NCBI GenBank assembly: GCA_004554075.1
Contig: SFOB01000008.1
Span: 1-64,000 of the forward strand
Origin: Treponema sp.
GTDB lineage: Bacteria; Spirochaetota; Spirochaetia; Treponematales; Treponemataceae
Reading direction: 5' to 3'
DNA: 64,000 nt
In this document: positions 46,101 to 52,778 of the stretch, one piece after another
How positions within the stretch are numbered: the first letter of the stretch is position 1
Layout of the letters: each line of letters starts with the position of its first letter
The notes under the pieces: generated by a model
Databases searched by the model: none
What the model saw: only the letters and a program-made list of their open reading frames with translations
Told to the model about the DNA's origin: nothing
Translations under genes and position numbers: made by a program

Positions 46101-46177
46101 CTACGGACGTCTCTGGAGCAGGCATTAAGAGTCTTATTCCACAGATTGCAATTGGATTCAGAACGAATATCTTCTAG
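40133..46177 (+). CDS. Giant Ig-repeat protein with C-terminal outer-membrane-barrel-like domain
   Basis: The 2014-residue protein has a signal peptide (KKVFLMAILCVLTAGLLSA). About 1800 residues of tandem bacterial Ig-like domains follow, recognised by recurring motifs: DG.GI…Y..D.G, F.V..D and V.DKAGN (for example IKELYYSTDNGQNF, VEYSLDNGETWSSF, VKVSLDNGNSYNEA, KIEISFDNGKTFTEL). From about 1850 the pattern changes to membrane-barrel strands (GLYLDFRLWGATLFSVGAGLTF, VASVPFSFFLGHDW) and the chain ends in aromatic Phe (GFRTNIF). It would be an outer-membrane-anchored periplasmic or surface fibre. GAGG lies nine bases before the ATG. It is the first of three overlapping or closely spaced genes. 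Confidence 0.78.
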   Translation: MNKMKKVFLMAILCVLTAGLLSAHGKGDIEDIKVENMNSWQEQFDLDSRKPGKYNIMITARDLGGNVHIEGPHNLYLDPKSDLPICGITNPYPNMRVVGNLNIVGTCVDDDGVSKVELILDEGTEIEKRVTAQGKEFWSYYLDTNDLEEGPHTIKVIGYDINEEPRVSSPYVLTWQLDRKQPVTEIQDKTMGLLVSGNVKFDGIVSDGNGIKELYYSTDNGQNFIPLKFGGNKNKDLCDFTVSVDTKKFPDGPAVLWFKAVDKAGSVGMYSFLYFIDNTKPDVGIVYPAEGQVMDGKFTVAGYAKDTIGVTELSWSFGSQSGNFDLIPGNPFWAVNVDTLAIKDKSVKFTIHAKDRAGNVVDVSRNIALNQENDKPIISVSEPVEGQNFGDSDPLFVRGIATDPDGVKEVRIQLDNNEPVIQETKGVFYYELCKAEALSAGNHKVTVTAVDVNGVVGNPSVINVVSRGIAPQFAEAKVTGGKETVEFTNGMEIHPESGRTFSLGITSGVGLVKVSSSLKWGKEGLAESAIDLKNATSYTFTLPVLPDSAKGIMNLTITAEDIIGRTSTYNALYYVTNTTVVKSEEPAIVFDDSTVAEDGSIISNPDFPVTGYLIGANAASVSLVPATKFAKVDLEGNLIRLTSLDAVGSSEPVVVRIRTDKGKTIDSRPLRFRADTALPEITINDYSENTAINGLEGPVSVSGRVTCETGVGGLKYRVMSARVDIAKGIIGTITAPAATEEFTKVDVARDGSFKFSINAEDYGYGLHLVELIAESAGGNPKAKAIAIKNIPDVEEQNGKMPVAKAPAVYWADGFDVYALAVYQGELTNEYQAFYRDDMIEGNNAVGFATSTTDNKLITAKYTAVKKPSLSAHIVQINDAEYLSGMPVVLGYNSKDMATIRMYIDTGAAVSSVNFEVTGEEVAGGAVSQKGSAKLIKPTPEDPMRWIAEIAVSNLPSRVNKLSAVIKAGALEETVTGSFTVVREADESLLNDKEGIYTMPATGTVYDEVDNNYVLSGGSKFLYYVNYNAPLRVELVSNTPGLAVETDGHLVTLYAEKDGAYKNVVVRVTDRFGDVHNSATLNFIANNNAPEIKFVTPELFQWVKNNLRISGTAAHPLGIRAVEYSLDNGETWSSFNLSNNNNRVGVTFSKDVNISEMPDGLIRINMRARDASGHESYAYTSAYKDVTPPEAKVVEPLPEDVVNGDNLVVFEVKDNALLAKAEYIAPPEKGKSQTRIPLELNPLIYTHVGTPEAPISDAMSFVFTDDAGNTTPIESWAFSIDNESDLPRAEIHVPEDMQVITRDFTISGVVYDDDGESSIFYKIDNGSYKQVSTKEVYKQSSPDAEYKLNTSFSIDVPLSTMTDNEHTVTVYAVDINGVKGPEVSRTYRISLEEPKGAVEKPTIDTSVRNLVTISGWASDKNGIANVKVSLDNGNSYNEATGTENWSYTVDTRAIPGGTQVVFLKVTDKYGIQGLYSSLINIDNDAPYLNLELPLDDSTTTGMLFFSGNTYDNVEVTDLHLTIRNLEKGSSPVIRNFKIDRIIGETVDMTSLPDGFYNVELTGKDKAGNTTNVSRNIHLEKNIAPATVDILYPLNGEHKNGKFTVYGQSASEKEITKLNLYVDKKFIAETELTDCGFFKFDLGPENMEEGVHSYYVETVLSTGKAVKSREQTITYNPVGPWVTIDNFTYGDFAINRPYIRGQAGYSISEDELLFSRTKEATAEQKAATAAKKVAKIEISFDNGKTFTELSKNEKWMYRIENQDIAEGYHFFLIRATMKNGETAITRTIIQVDNTAPSIRLIAPINGGRYNQVLNASGLSNDDVKLENVTVTLRKGDKASYEVPSFIQGLYLDFRLWGATLFSVGAGLTFFYDVVKVQFSYGQFTQQQRDAVSNLFKVDLTEMRYGGHVFGIKILANVASVPFSFFLGHDWDWLFAQFAVGAEFSCFTQTNSGKPQILSSLLMQIEFPKVKLQNVKAFSSFSMYTEGSLWFIPTDVSGAGIKSLIPQIAIGFRTNIF

Positions 46178-46191
46178 GCAAAGGAGTGAGA

Positions 46192-47322
46192 ATGTTTGGA
46201 AGAAAATTAAAAATACTATCGTTAGCTGTTTTGTTGATATGTTCCACCAGTAAGCTCTTTGCCCTGGAGGAATATGTAAGCGAAATATACAAGCAGATAG
46301 ACACCTGCTTTGCTAATAAGGATGAAGCTAAATTAAATAGTTTGCTTTCTAAGAATACTACAGACAGGTATTACTATTTAATGGAAAACTACACCCAGAA
46401 GAAGATCAGGCGTCTTATCGTTAATAACGATTATGATTTTGCAATGGCTGCAACACTTATTGTTATTGAGAACAATCTTGATAACGAAGAAGCTGTTGAA
46501 ATGTACAGTGTAATTTCTGATGCTTACGAGATTCAGCGCAAACACGAAGCCGAGCTTGAATATCAGCGACAGCTTGAACTTGCCCGAATCGAGAAGGAAA
46601 AAGAAAAGCAGCGCGGAAACGTAGAAAAAGAATATGTTTCTGCAAGCAAGTCTTCTGGTGGTGCAGTATACGTAGCTGGAAAAGAAACCAAGCTTACAAG
46701 TACCAACTGGCAGCTTAAGCTTGGTATGGCAGATGTTGCTTACCTTTTCAGTAAGAGCGAAAGTGGAGACATTAGTTCTTTCCATTATGGTGTTTCTGGT
46801 GAGTTCAACTATAAATACACAATGGAAAACAAAAATGTAATTGGTGCCGATGCCTTTATTGGAGCTCAGTTCCTGGCTCTTGCAGACGAAGATAAGATTG
46901 TTCCTTTGCTGATGGATGGTGAACTTGCATTAAAGTATGCTTTTGGCCGTCTTTCCAAGAACTTCTTTATCAGAGCTGGATTTAATGCTATTATAACCGG
47001 TAAGTCAAAAACAGCACCTCTTACTGCTGGTGTTATGGAAAACTTCTATTCTCCATTTGTGGGAATAAAGCTGGATGGTCTTAGCCTTGGTTCAGTTAAG
47101 CTTAATTTTGGAGCCGACTGGCTTGCAGGACATCTTTTTGATAAAAATATTAAAGCTGCAGCCGGAGTTGCAATGAATATTGGAATTCCGTTTGCCGAAT
47201 TGGAAAAAGTTAAATTAAATTTCAATATCGGAGTAAAGGATAAGTTCTTCCTTACACAAGGTGGACTTGAAAACAGAGCTAGTGTAATTTTGGCTATTGG
47301 AGTAGAAAATGTGGTTAGATAA
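46192..47322 (+). CDS. Outer-membrane-barrel-like protein with helical N-terminal domain
   Basis: The start is the ATG at 46192, which has AAGGAG six bases upstream; the GTG at 46186 is less likely. The protein has 376 residues: a signal peptide (ILSLAVLLICSTSKLFA) and a helical, TPR-like region (about 25-110). A charged coiled coil (about 115-150: EIQRKHEAELEYQRQLELARIE) comes next. About 220 residues of alternating strands (WQLKLGMADVAYLF, FHYGVSGEFNYKYT, VKLNFNIGVKDKFF) suggest an outer-membrane barrel. It lies 14 bases after the Ig-array gene and overlaps the next gene by 14 bases. A periplasmic bridge to the following inner-membrane protein is plausible. Confidence 0.72.
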   Translation: MFGRKLKILSLAVLLICSTSKLFALEEYVSEIYKQIDTCFANKDEAKLNSLLSKNTTDRYYYLMENYTQKKIRRLIVNNDYDFAMAATLIVIENNLDNEEAVEMYSVISDAYEIQRKHEAELEYQRQLELARIEKEKEKQRGNVEKEYVSASKSSGGAVYVAGKETKLTSTNWQLKLGMADVAYLFSKSESGDISSFHYGVSGEFNYKYTMENKNVIGADAFIGAQFLALADEDKIVPLLMDGELALKYAFGRLSKNFFIRAGFNAIITGKSKTAPLTAGVMENFYSPFVGIKLDGLSLGSVKLNFGADWLAGHLFDKNIKAAAGVAMNIGIPFAELEKVKLNFNIGVKDKFFLTQGGLENRASVILAIGVENVVR

Positions 47323-48754
47323 GTTTAAAAGAATTGTTATTGCTTTATTATTGGTATTCTTCACAGCTCAGGCTTTTGCAGCAACAACTGATTTAGCTGT
47401 GCGTTTTCTGGATAAAGCCAATGAAGCTTTTGATGATGGAAACATTGAAGATGCTTACAAGTATGTAAATCAGGCTCTTGCTGTTTCAAAGGATGCGGAT
47501 TCTCAGGTTGATGTTCTCTACTTTGCACAGACTGTTTATAAGCAGAAGCTTTTGAACCTGCAGAAAAAGTATGATGATATGGCACTTATTGATATCAAGA
47601 TGAATCTTGAGAAGTACCCTAACATCGAAAATACTACCATCAAAAAGCTTGTAAAGCAGATTGAACAGGATCAGGAGAATAAAGAAAAGTCTGCCCAGAA
47701 GAAGGTTGAGCAGGAAAGATTTGCCGCTCAGCAGGAATCTATGGATGCTCAGGCAAGAGCTATGAAAGAGCTTGCCGACGCTTCTAAGGAACAGACAGAA
47801 GCTTATGCTCAGTCTGCCGAAGCTCAGAAGCAGAGCAACAAAGATTTGAAAGAGGCTTTTGAAAATCTTGGTTCTTCTTTCTCTGAATCTGCAAGAGAGA
47901 CTAAAAAATCAACTCGTGTAATTGTATTCTCTATTATTGCAATTGCACTTATCATTGTTCTTCTTGTTCTGCTGATTATGGTAATCATCAAAAAGGCCGC
48001 AAGGGCAAACCTTGTTCAGCAGGAACAGTATGCACAGGCCTTTAAGCTTCTTGCTCAGAACCAGAGTCAGACAAACCGCCTTATGCTTGGTGGTATTACA
48101 GACATCTATGGTGGAAATCCTTCCCTCAGAATTGCAGGTTCTTCTACCTGGGCTCCTGCCGCAGCCCTTCCTGATGTTACTTTCTCAGAAGAGGATGAAG
48201 AAGAGCTTAAGCAGCTTGCAGTTAAGTGTGAAGAAATTGGTCAGCAGATTGATAATGTAACAGGCCGTAAGAATAACTCTAAGAACGTTTCAGAACTTGT
48301 ATATAAGCTTTCGGTTCAGCTTGGTCTTCCACAGGGAATGGCAATGCTCAATTTCTGTGCTGCTATGATTTACGATGCCGGCTTCCTCGCAATTGATCCA
48401 GACCTTCTTGTTGCAACTCAGCTTACAGAAGAAGAAAAGCAGGCTATGAAAGAGCACGTTAATCTTGCTGAAAAGCATCTGGACTTTGTTCCAAAGAAGT
48501 ACTGGAGTGTATTTGAAGATGCAGCAACAAAGCATCATGAAAATATTGATGGAACAGGTTACCCTCATGGCCTTAAGGGTGATGAGATTCCTCAGATTGC
48601 CCGCCTTATCCGCGTAGCAGAATCTTATGTTTCACTTTCAAGTAAGCGAAGCTACCGTGGTGCAATGGATAAGGAAACTGCCGTTAATACACTTAAGGAG
48701 CAGCCAGGCTTCTACGACCAGGAAGTTGTAGATGCACTCGACAAGCTGGTTTAA
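47309..48754 (+). CDS. Inner-membrane protein with degenerate HD-GYP domain
   Basis: The 481-residue protein has a signal peptide (IALLLVFFTAQAFA) and a periplasmic TPR-like and coiled-coil region (about 30-200, rich in Glu, Lys and Gln). A transmembrane segment spans about 204-228 (IVFSIIAIALIIVLLVLLIMVII). A cytoplasmic HD-GYP-type domain follows (about 320-481). GYP is intact (HHENIDGTGYPHGLKGDEI, H409-H410), but the HD pair is Y355-D356 (IYDAGF), the first His is missing, and the late Asp is Glu (VAESYVSL). Cyclic-di-GMP hydrolysis is therefore doubtful and a binding role is more likely. It is translationally overlapped with the barrel gene. Confidence 0.78.
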   Translation: MWLDKFKRIVIALLLVFFTAQAFAATTDLAVRFLDKANEAFDDGNIEDAYKYVNQALAVSKDADSQVDVLYFAQTVYKQKLLNLQKKYDDMALIDIKMNLEKYPNIENTTIKKLVKQIEQDQENKEKSAQKKVEQERFAAQQESMDAQARAMKELADASKEQTEAYAQSAEAQKQSNKDLKEAFENLGSSFSESARETKKSTRVIVFSIIAIALIIVLLVLLIMVIIKKAARANLVQQEQYAQAFKLLAQNQSQTNRLMLGGITDIYGGNPSLRIAGSSTWAPAAALPDVTFSEEDEEELKQLAVKCEEIGQQIDNVTGRKNNSKNVSELVYKLSVQLGLPQGMAMLNFCAAMIYDAGFLAIDPDLLVATQLTEEEKQAMKEHVNLAEKHLDFVPKKYWSVFEDAATKHHENIDGTGYPHGLKGDEIPQIARLIRVAESYVSLSSKRSYRGAMDKETAVNTLKEQPGFYDQEVVDALDKLV

Positions 48755-48757
48755 GCC

Positions 48758-48815
48758 GTCATGCTGAACTTGTTTCAGCATCTATAATGAGACCCTGAAA
48801 CAAGTTCAGGGTGAC
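48758..48815. repeat. Inverted pair of CTGAACTTG-family palindromic repeats
   Basis: The plus copy is 48758-48783 (ATGCTGAA/TTCAGCAT). The minus copy is 48790-48815 (ACCCTGAA/TTCAGGGT in the family orientation). They lie six bases apart, directly after the HD-GYP gene stop. Confidence 0.9.
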
Positions 48816-48823
48816 TGTTATAT

Positions 48824-48851
48824 TAAATATTTAGACAAATTCTACCGATAA
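48824..48851 (+). promoter_or_regulatory. Sigma-28-like promoter
   Basis: TAAA (48824-48827), a 16-base spacer and ACCGATAA (48844-48851) match the sigma-28 consensus (TAAA, 15 bases, GCCGATAA) closely. The ATG of the downstream hydrolase gene lies seven bases after the -10. Confidence 0.5.
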
Positions 48852-48858
48852 AGAGAGT

Positions 48859-51198
48859 ATGAAAAAATCATTTTTTGTACTCTCTTTGTTTTTTTTAACG
48901 GCCCTTGCTTTTTCGGACGAGGTAAAGCCACTTTACAGACTTCCAGAAAAGACTACTGTAAGTTCTCAGGAAGGTGAAGCCGAGGCAGAAGTATTCCTCG
49001 TGGGCTCAGATAACGGATTATTCCGTGTTACCAACAGAAATTCCGCAATTCCCTTATGGACAGAAGCTCGTGTAGACCAGCTTTTGCGCGTAAATATTGC
49101 CGACTCAAGTGGAATACCACAACCTTCCTGGCTTATGCGCACTCAGAAGGGTATTTTTTATTCAAAAGACTTAAAAAAATGGGAAGAAAGAGATAATGGG
49201 CTTCCTTTCCTTACCATAAAAACATTTAAAGAAGGAAAAACAAAGCTTTCCCTGCAGATTCAGGAGCTGAAAGATCTTTGTGTAAATCCTTTGAACAACA
49301 ATGAAGTTGTAACAGCAACCAAAGACAGTGTCTATTACAGCCACGATGGTGGACTTACCTGGAAAGACCTTGGTTCAATGAGTAAAAACTCACCGGGTAT
49401 AAAGGCAGTAGCTGTTGCAAGCCTTGAAGGACAGACAGTTGTCTTTATGGCTCACCCGATTTTCGGCCTTTCCTATATTCTTCCGGATAAGGCAAAGCCA
49501 GTCTGGAACGATATTGATGCCGGCTTTGAAAAAATGCCTTCTCTTACTTCTCCGGATGAAATTGCAGACATTCTGCCGGTAATTCGTACAAATGCTGATG
49601 GTTCAGTTTATACAGAAATCTACATTTCTCAGACCTATATGCCTCGAATTTACCGCCTCAACTGGCAGGAAAAACAGGGCGAGCTTATTTATACAGGCTC
49701 AGAACCAACAGATGTTACAGACGGCCTTACAACAATAGACAATGTTCTTCTTTATACAAAACTGGAAGGTTTTGGAGCAATTGATTTAGACAGCCTGCAG
49801 AGCCCGGGAACTCCAAGCCAGGAAAGAAACTGGCACGAAGCTTTTGCCGCAGTTCCAGGAATGATTAATACTGCCTGGATTCCTCAGTCTCGCAGCGGCT
49901 TTGCGCATGGCCTTCAGTTAAATGAACTCTGGCTTCTTTACCCTGGAACTGTAAACTCTCCTTATGCAGAAATTGCAAACGGAAGAAAGAGCATTTATGC
50001 TTCTGCTTACCAGTGCAGCTTTCCGGAGGGTGTTGCAAAGTTCAAGAAAATTGTAAAAGACCGCAACATGAACTCAATTGTAATTGATATGAAGGATGAC
50101 TACGGCTTCCTCCGTTACGATTCAAAAGATCCGCTTGTTCTGGAAAAATGCTCCACTTCAGGTTATGCAATTAAGGATCTGGATAAGTTTATCAAGGAAT
50201 TCAAGGATGAGGGAATGTATCTTGTTGCGCGAATTGTAACATTTAAGGATCGCTCTCTTTCTAAATACAAAAACGGAAAGTATGCTGTCTGGGACAAAAA
50301 GCTTAACAAGCCATGGATGGGTATAAAGGGCTATGATGATGTCCTTGATGAAAATGAACAGCCAACCGGCAGTAAGGAAACTTCTTATTACGATGAGCAG
50401 TGGGTAGACCCTTATTCCGAAGAGGTTTGGGAATATAACGTTGCCATTGCCCGTGAACTTGTTGCCCGTGGTTTTGATGAAATTCAGTTTGACTATATCC
50501 GCTTCCCAACCGACGGTTTGAATCTTTATAACGCACAGTACCGCTGGCAGGACAAGGGAATGGACAAGGAATCTGCCCTTATTTCTTTCTTGAAATATGC
50601 CCGCGAAAATATTCAGGCTCCTATTGGAATTGACATTTATGGTGCAAACGGCTGGTACCGCTCTGGAACAAGAACCGGTCAGGATGCAGAAATGCTTGCT
50701 GAATATGTTGATGTAATTGGCCCTATGTTCTACCCAAGCCACTTTGAGCAGACCTTCTTAAATTATGCTCCGGTTGCAGACAGAACTTACCGTATTTATT
50801 ATTACGGTTCTTTCCGTAATACAGTACTCTGCCGTAACCGTGCAATTATCCGACCATGGGTTCAGTCATTCTATCTGAACGTAAGCTACGACAGACTTTA
50901 TTACGATTCTGATTATATTAAAAAGCAGTTCTTTGGTGTTCGCGATTCTCTGGATCGTGGATATATGTGCTGGAACAATTCCGGTGACTATGGAACTACT
51001 CCTCCTGATATTGATGCAACCGAAGCCTTTATTGGAACTACTGCAGAAGCAAGCAGGGAGTTCCGTAAGCCGGCCATTGGTGATACAATGAAGCCGCTTT
51101 TTGTGGATTCGGATGTTTCGGTACTCGATAGTATTTTGTATCCTTACCGTGAAGAAGAAACAACAACCTTCCGTCCGTTCCTCAAAGTAATGCCATAA
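48859..51198 (+). CDS. Exported DUF4015-type putative glycoside hydrolase with propeller-like N-terminal region
   Basis: The 779-residue protein has a signal peptide (FFVLSLFFLTALAFS). An N-terminal half with BNR/propeller-like repeats follows (LLRVNIADSSG, KGIFYSKDLKKWEERDNGLP, DSVYYSHDGGLTWKDLG). A C-terminal domain from about 375 to 730 has the TIM-barrel pattern of DUF4015/COG1306 proteins (KFKKIVKDRNMNSIVIDMKDD, GMYLVARIVTF, GFDEIQFDYIRFP, PIGIDIYGANGWYRSG). The conserved acidic residues in IDMKDD and QFDYIRFP are candidate catalytic positions. The substrate is unknown. It sits behind a sigma-28-like promoter, after the Ig-array operon. Confidence 0.8.
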   Translation: MKKSFFVLSLFFLTALAFSDEVKPLYRLPEKTTVSSQEGEAEAEVFLVGSDNGLFRVTNRNSAIPLWTEARVDQLLRVNIADSSGIPQPSWLMRTQKGIFYSKDLKKWEERDNGLPFLTIKTFKEGKTKLSLQIQELKDLCVNPLNNNEVVTATKDSVYYSHDGGLTWKDLGSMSKNSPGIKAVAVASLEGQTVVFMAHPIFGLSYILPDKAKPVWNDIDAGFEKMPSLTSPDEIADILPVIRTNADGSVYTEIYISQTYMPRIYRLNWQEKQGELIYTGSEPTDVTDGLTTIDNVLLYTKLEGFGAIDLDSLQSPGTPSQERNWHEAFAAVPGMINTAWIPQSRSGFAHGLQLNELWLLYPGTVNSPYAEIANGRKSIYASAYQCSFPEGVAKFKKIVKDRNMNSIVIDMKDDYGFLRYDSKDPLVLEKCSTSGYAIKDLDKFIKEFKDEGMYLVARIVTFKDRSLSKYKNGKYAVWDKKLNKPWMGIKGYDDVLDENEQPTGSKETSYYDEQWVDPYSEEVWEYNVAIARELVARGFDEIQFDYIRFPTDGLNLYNAQYRWQDKGMDKESALISFLKYARENIQAPIGIDIYGANGWYRSGTRTGQDAEMLAEYVDVIGPMFYPSHFEQTFLNYAPVADRTYRIYYYGSFRNTVLCRNRAIIRPWVQSFYLNVSYDRLYYDSDYIKKQFFGVRDSLDRGYMCWNNSGDYGTTPPDIDATEAFIGTTAEASREFRKPAIGDTMKPLFVDSDVSVLDSILYPYREEETTTFRPFLKVMP

Positions 51199-51238
51199 AC
51201 AATTAAAAGGGCGCCATGATGTGCCCTGAGGGGCTCTT

Positions 51239-52708
51239 ATGACACCAAATCAGTATACTCCGGAAGAACCAATTTCATCTATTGCAACCGCACTTGCGCC
51301 TGCAGCACTGGGCATTGTGCGCGTATCTGGTAAGGGCTGTATTGAGCTGGTAAGTAAAGTTTTCAGCCGCCCAAAGGCACTGCTGGAGGCCGCCGGTAAC
51401 ACTCTGGTTTACGGCTGGATTCAAGAATGTCATGCTGAACTTGTTTCAGCATCTAAAATAGATGAGGTCATGCTTGCGGTTTACCGTGCCCCAAAATCTT
51501 TTACCGGCGAAGACATGGTGGAGATTTTCTGCCATGGTGGTCCTGCTGTTGTAATGGCTGTGCAGAACCTTATGCTTAAGAGCGGCTTTCGACAGGCGAA
51601 CCGCGGGGAATATACCTTCCGCGCTTTTATTAATGGAAAAACAGACCTTACCCGCGCAGAAGCTGTAAAGGAAATTATTGATTCCCACACTGATGTTTCG
51701 CGTTCTCATGCGGCCGGCCGCCTTGCCGGTGCTCTTTTTTCAGAAATCGATTCAATTAAAAAATTAATTATAGACACCCTTGCCGCCATCGAGGTAGAAA
51801 TTGAATACCCGGAGGACGAAGAAACCATAGCAGACTCCTTTGACCGCAGCGACATAGAGCTGGCGGCAACCCGTTTGCAGGCACTTGCAGATTCCTGGCG
51901 TGGCGAAAAGCTTTATCAGGATGGAGCCCGCGTTGTTCTGGCCGGCCGCACAAACGCCGGTAAATCTTCTTTGTTTAACGCAATTCTTAAAGAAGAGCGT
52001 GCCATCGTAAGTGACATAGAAGGAACGACTCGAGACTGGCTGGAAAGCTGGGCAAGCATAAACGGTATTCCAGTTCGTCTTTTTGATACTGCGGGCTTGC
52101 GACAGACTTCCGATGTAATTGAAGCACAGGGTGTAGAAATAAGCCGCAGCCTTGTTCACGATGCAGATGTTGTTTTATATCTTGTGGACGGAACTTCGGG
52201 AATGAACGAAGAAGACCGGGACTTTATTGAGAATTGTAAGGAGCCGCTGGTTGTGGTTTATACAAAGAGCGATAAAGGCGGGGTTTTAGGGGCAGAGCCC
52301 CTAGGAGAAGGGGTAGCGGAAGCCACCGGAGGCGGAGCCGAGGAGGCTGGAGCGAGGGGAAGACTTTCCCCTCCTGTCTGCAAAATCTCCTCAAAAACCG
52401 GCGAAGGCATGGCAGACCTCTTTGCTCAAATCTACGGCTTGCTCACCGCAAACTTGGGCTCTGGCGGGGCTGGAGCAACCACAGAACGAACTCAGGCTGG
52501 CCTTGGCTCTGCCCGCCAGAAGGAAGCGGTGTCGGCTGCCCTGGAAAGCGTACGCCACGCTCTAGTGAGTGCGGACGACAACTACACTCTGGACGCCGTT
52601 GTGCAGGACCTGGAAGATGCGCTGGATGCTCTTGGCGAGGTAACAGGCGACGTTACTCCGGATGATGTGCTTGGCAGCATTTTTGCAAACTTCTGTGTTG
52701 GAAAATAA
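51239..52708 (+). CDS. mnmE: tRNA modification GTPase MnmE with two repeat-derived insertions
   Basis: MnmE with MnmG makes the 5-(carboxymethyl)aminomethyl group at U34 of certain tRNAs. The 489-residue protein has the N-terminal folate-binding domain (ISSIATALAPAALGIVRVSG). Its G domain has G1 GRTNAGKSS (236-244), G2 EGTTRD, G3 DTAG (283-286) and G4 TKSD (342-345). The C-terminal FCVGK holds the catalytic Cys. It exceeds the usual 450-460 residues because HAELVSAS (65-72) and a Gly/Glu/Ala-rich stretch (about 347-379, between G4 and the G5 region SSKTG) are encoded by in-frame palindromic repeats. GAGGGG lies six bases before the ATG. Confidence 0.95.
   Translation: MTPNQYTPEEPISSIATALAPAALGIVRVSGKGCIELVSKVFSRPKALLEAAGNTLVYGWIQECHAELVSASKIDEVMLAVYRAPKSFTGEDMVEIFCHGGPAVVMAVQNLMLKSGFRQANRGEYTFRAFINGKTDLTRAEAVKEIIDSHTDVSRSHAAGRLAGALFSEIDSIKKLIIDTLAAIEVEIEYPEDEETIADSFDRSDIELAATRLQALADSWRGEKLYQDGARVVLAGRTNAGKSSLFNAILKEERAIVSDIEGTTRDWLESWASINGIPVRLFDTAGLRQTSDVIEAQGVEISRSLVHDADVVLYLVDGTSGMNEEDRDFIENCKEPLVVVYTKSDKGGVLGAEPLGEGVAEATGGGAEEAGARGRLSPPVCKISSKTGEGMADLFAQIYGLLTANLGSGGAGATTERTQAGLGSARQKEAVSAALESVRHALVSADDNYTLDAVVQDLEDALDALGEVTGDVTPDDVLGSIFANFCVGK
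51429..51454 (+). repeat. CTGAACTTG-family palindromic repeat inside mnmE
   Basis: This is a complete copy (arms ATGCTGAA/TTCAGCAT) lying in frame and encoding HAELVSAS in the N-terminal domain of MnmE. It is identical to the copies at 16515 and 48758. Confidence 0.92.
52280..52374 (+). repeat. GGTTTTAGG-type repeat inside the mnmE G domain
   Basis: The element begins GGGGTTTTAGGGGCAGAGCC, contains the hairpin GGGGCAGAGCCCC, then GGAGAAGGGGTAGCG, and ends in GGGGAAGACTTTCCCC. Its first 40 bases are nearly identical to the element at 56329. It is in frame and encodes the insert between the G4 and G5 motifs. Confidence 0.85.
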
Positions 52709-52719
52709 AGAAAAAATAA

Positions 52720-52748
52720 TCGACTTTTTATTGCTATCTGAATATAAT
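52720..52748 (+). promoter_or_regulatory. Promoter of the phosphohexomutase gene
   Basis: TCGACT (52720-52725), 17-base spacer and TATAAT (52743-52748). Unlike the leaderless genes, an AAGGA follows eight bases before the ATG at 52779. Confidence 0.6.
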
Positions 52749-52778
52749 TAAAAAAAACTGATTTTAAGGACGGATTTT

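Noticed and set aside
51208..51232. AGGGC…GCCCT segment before mnmE as a terminator.
   Set aside because: The stem is short, no T-run follows and GAGGGG within it works as the mnmE SD.
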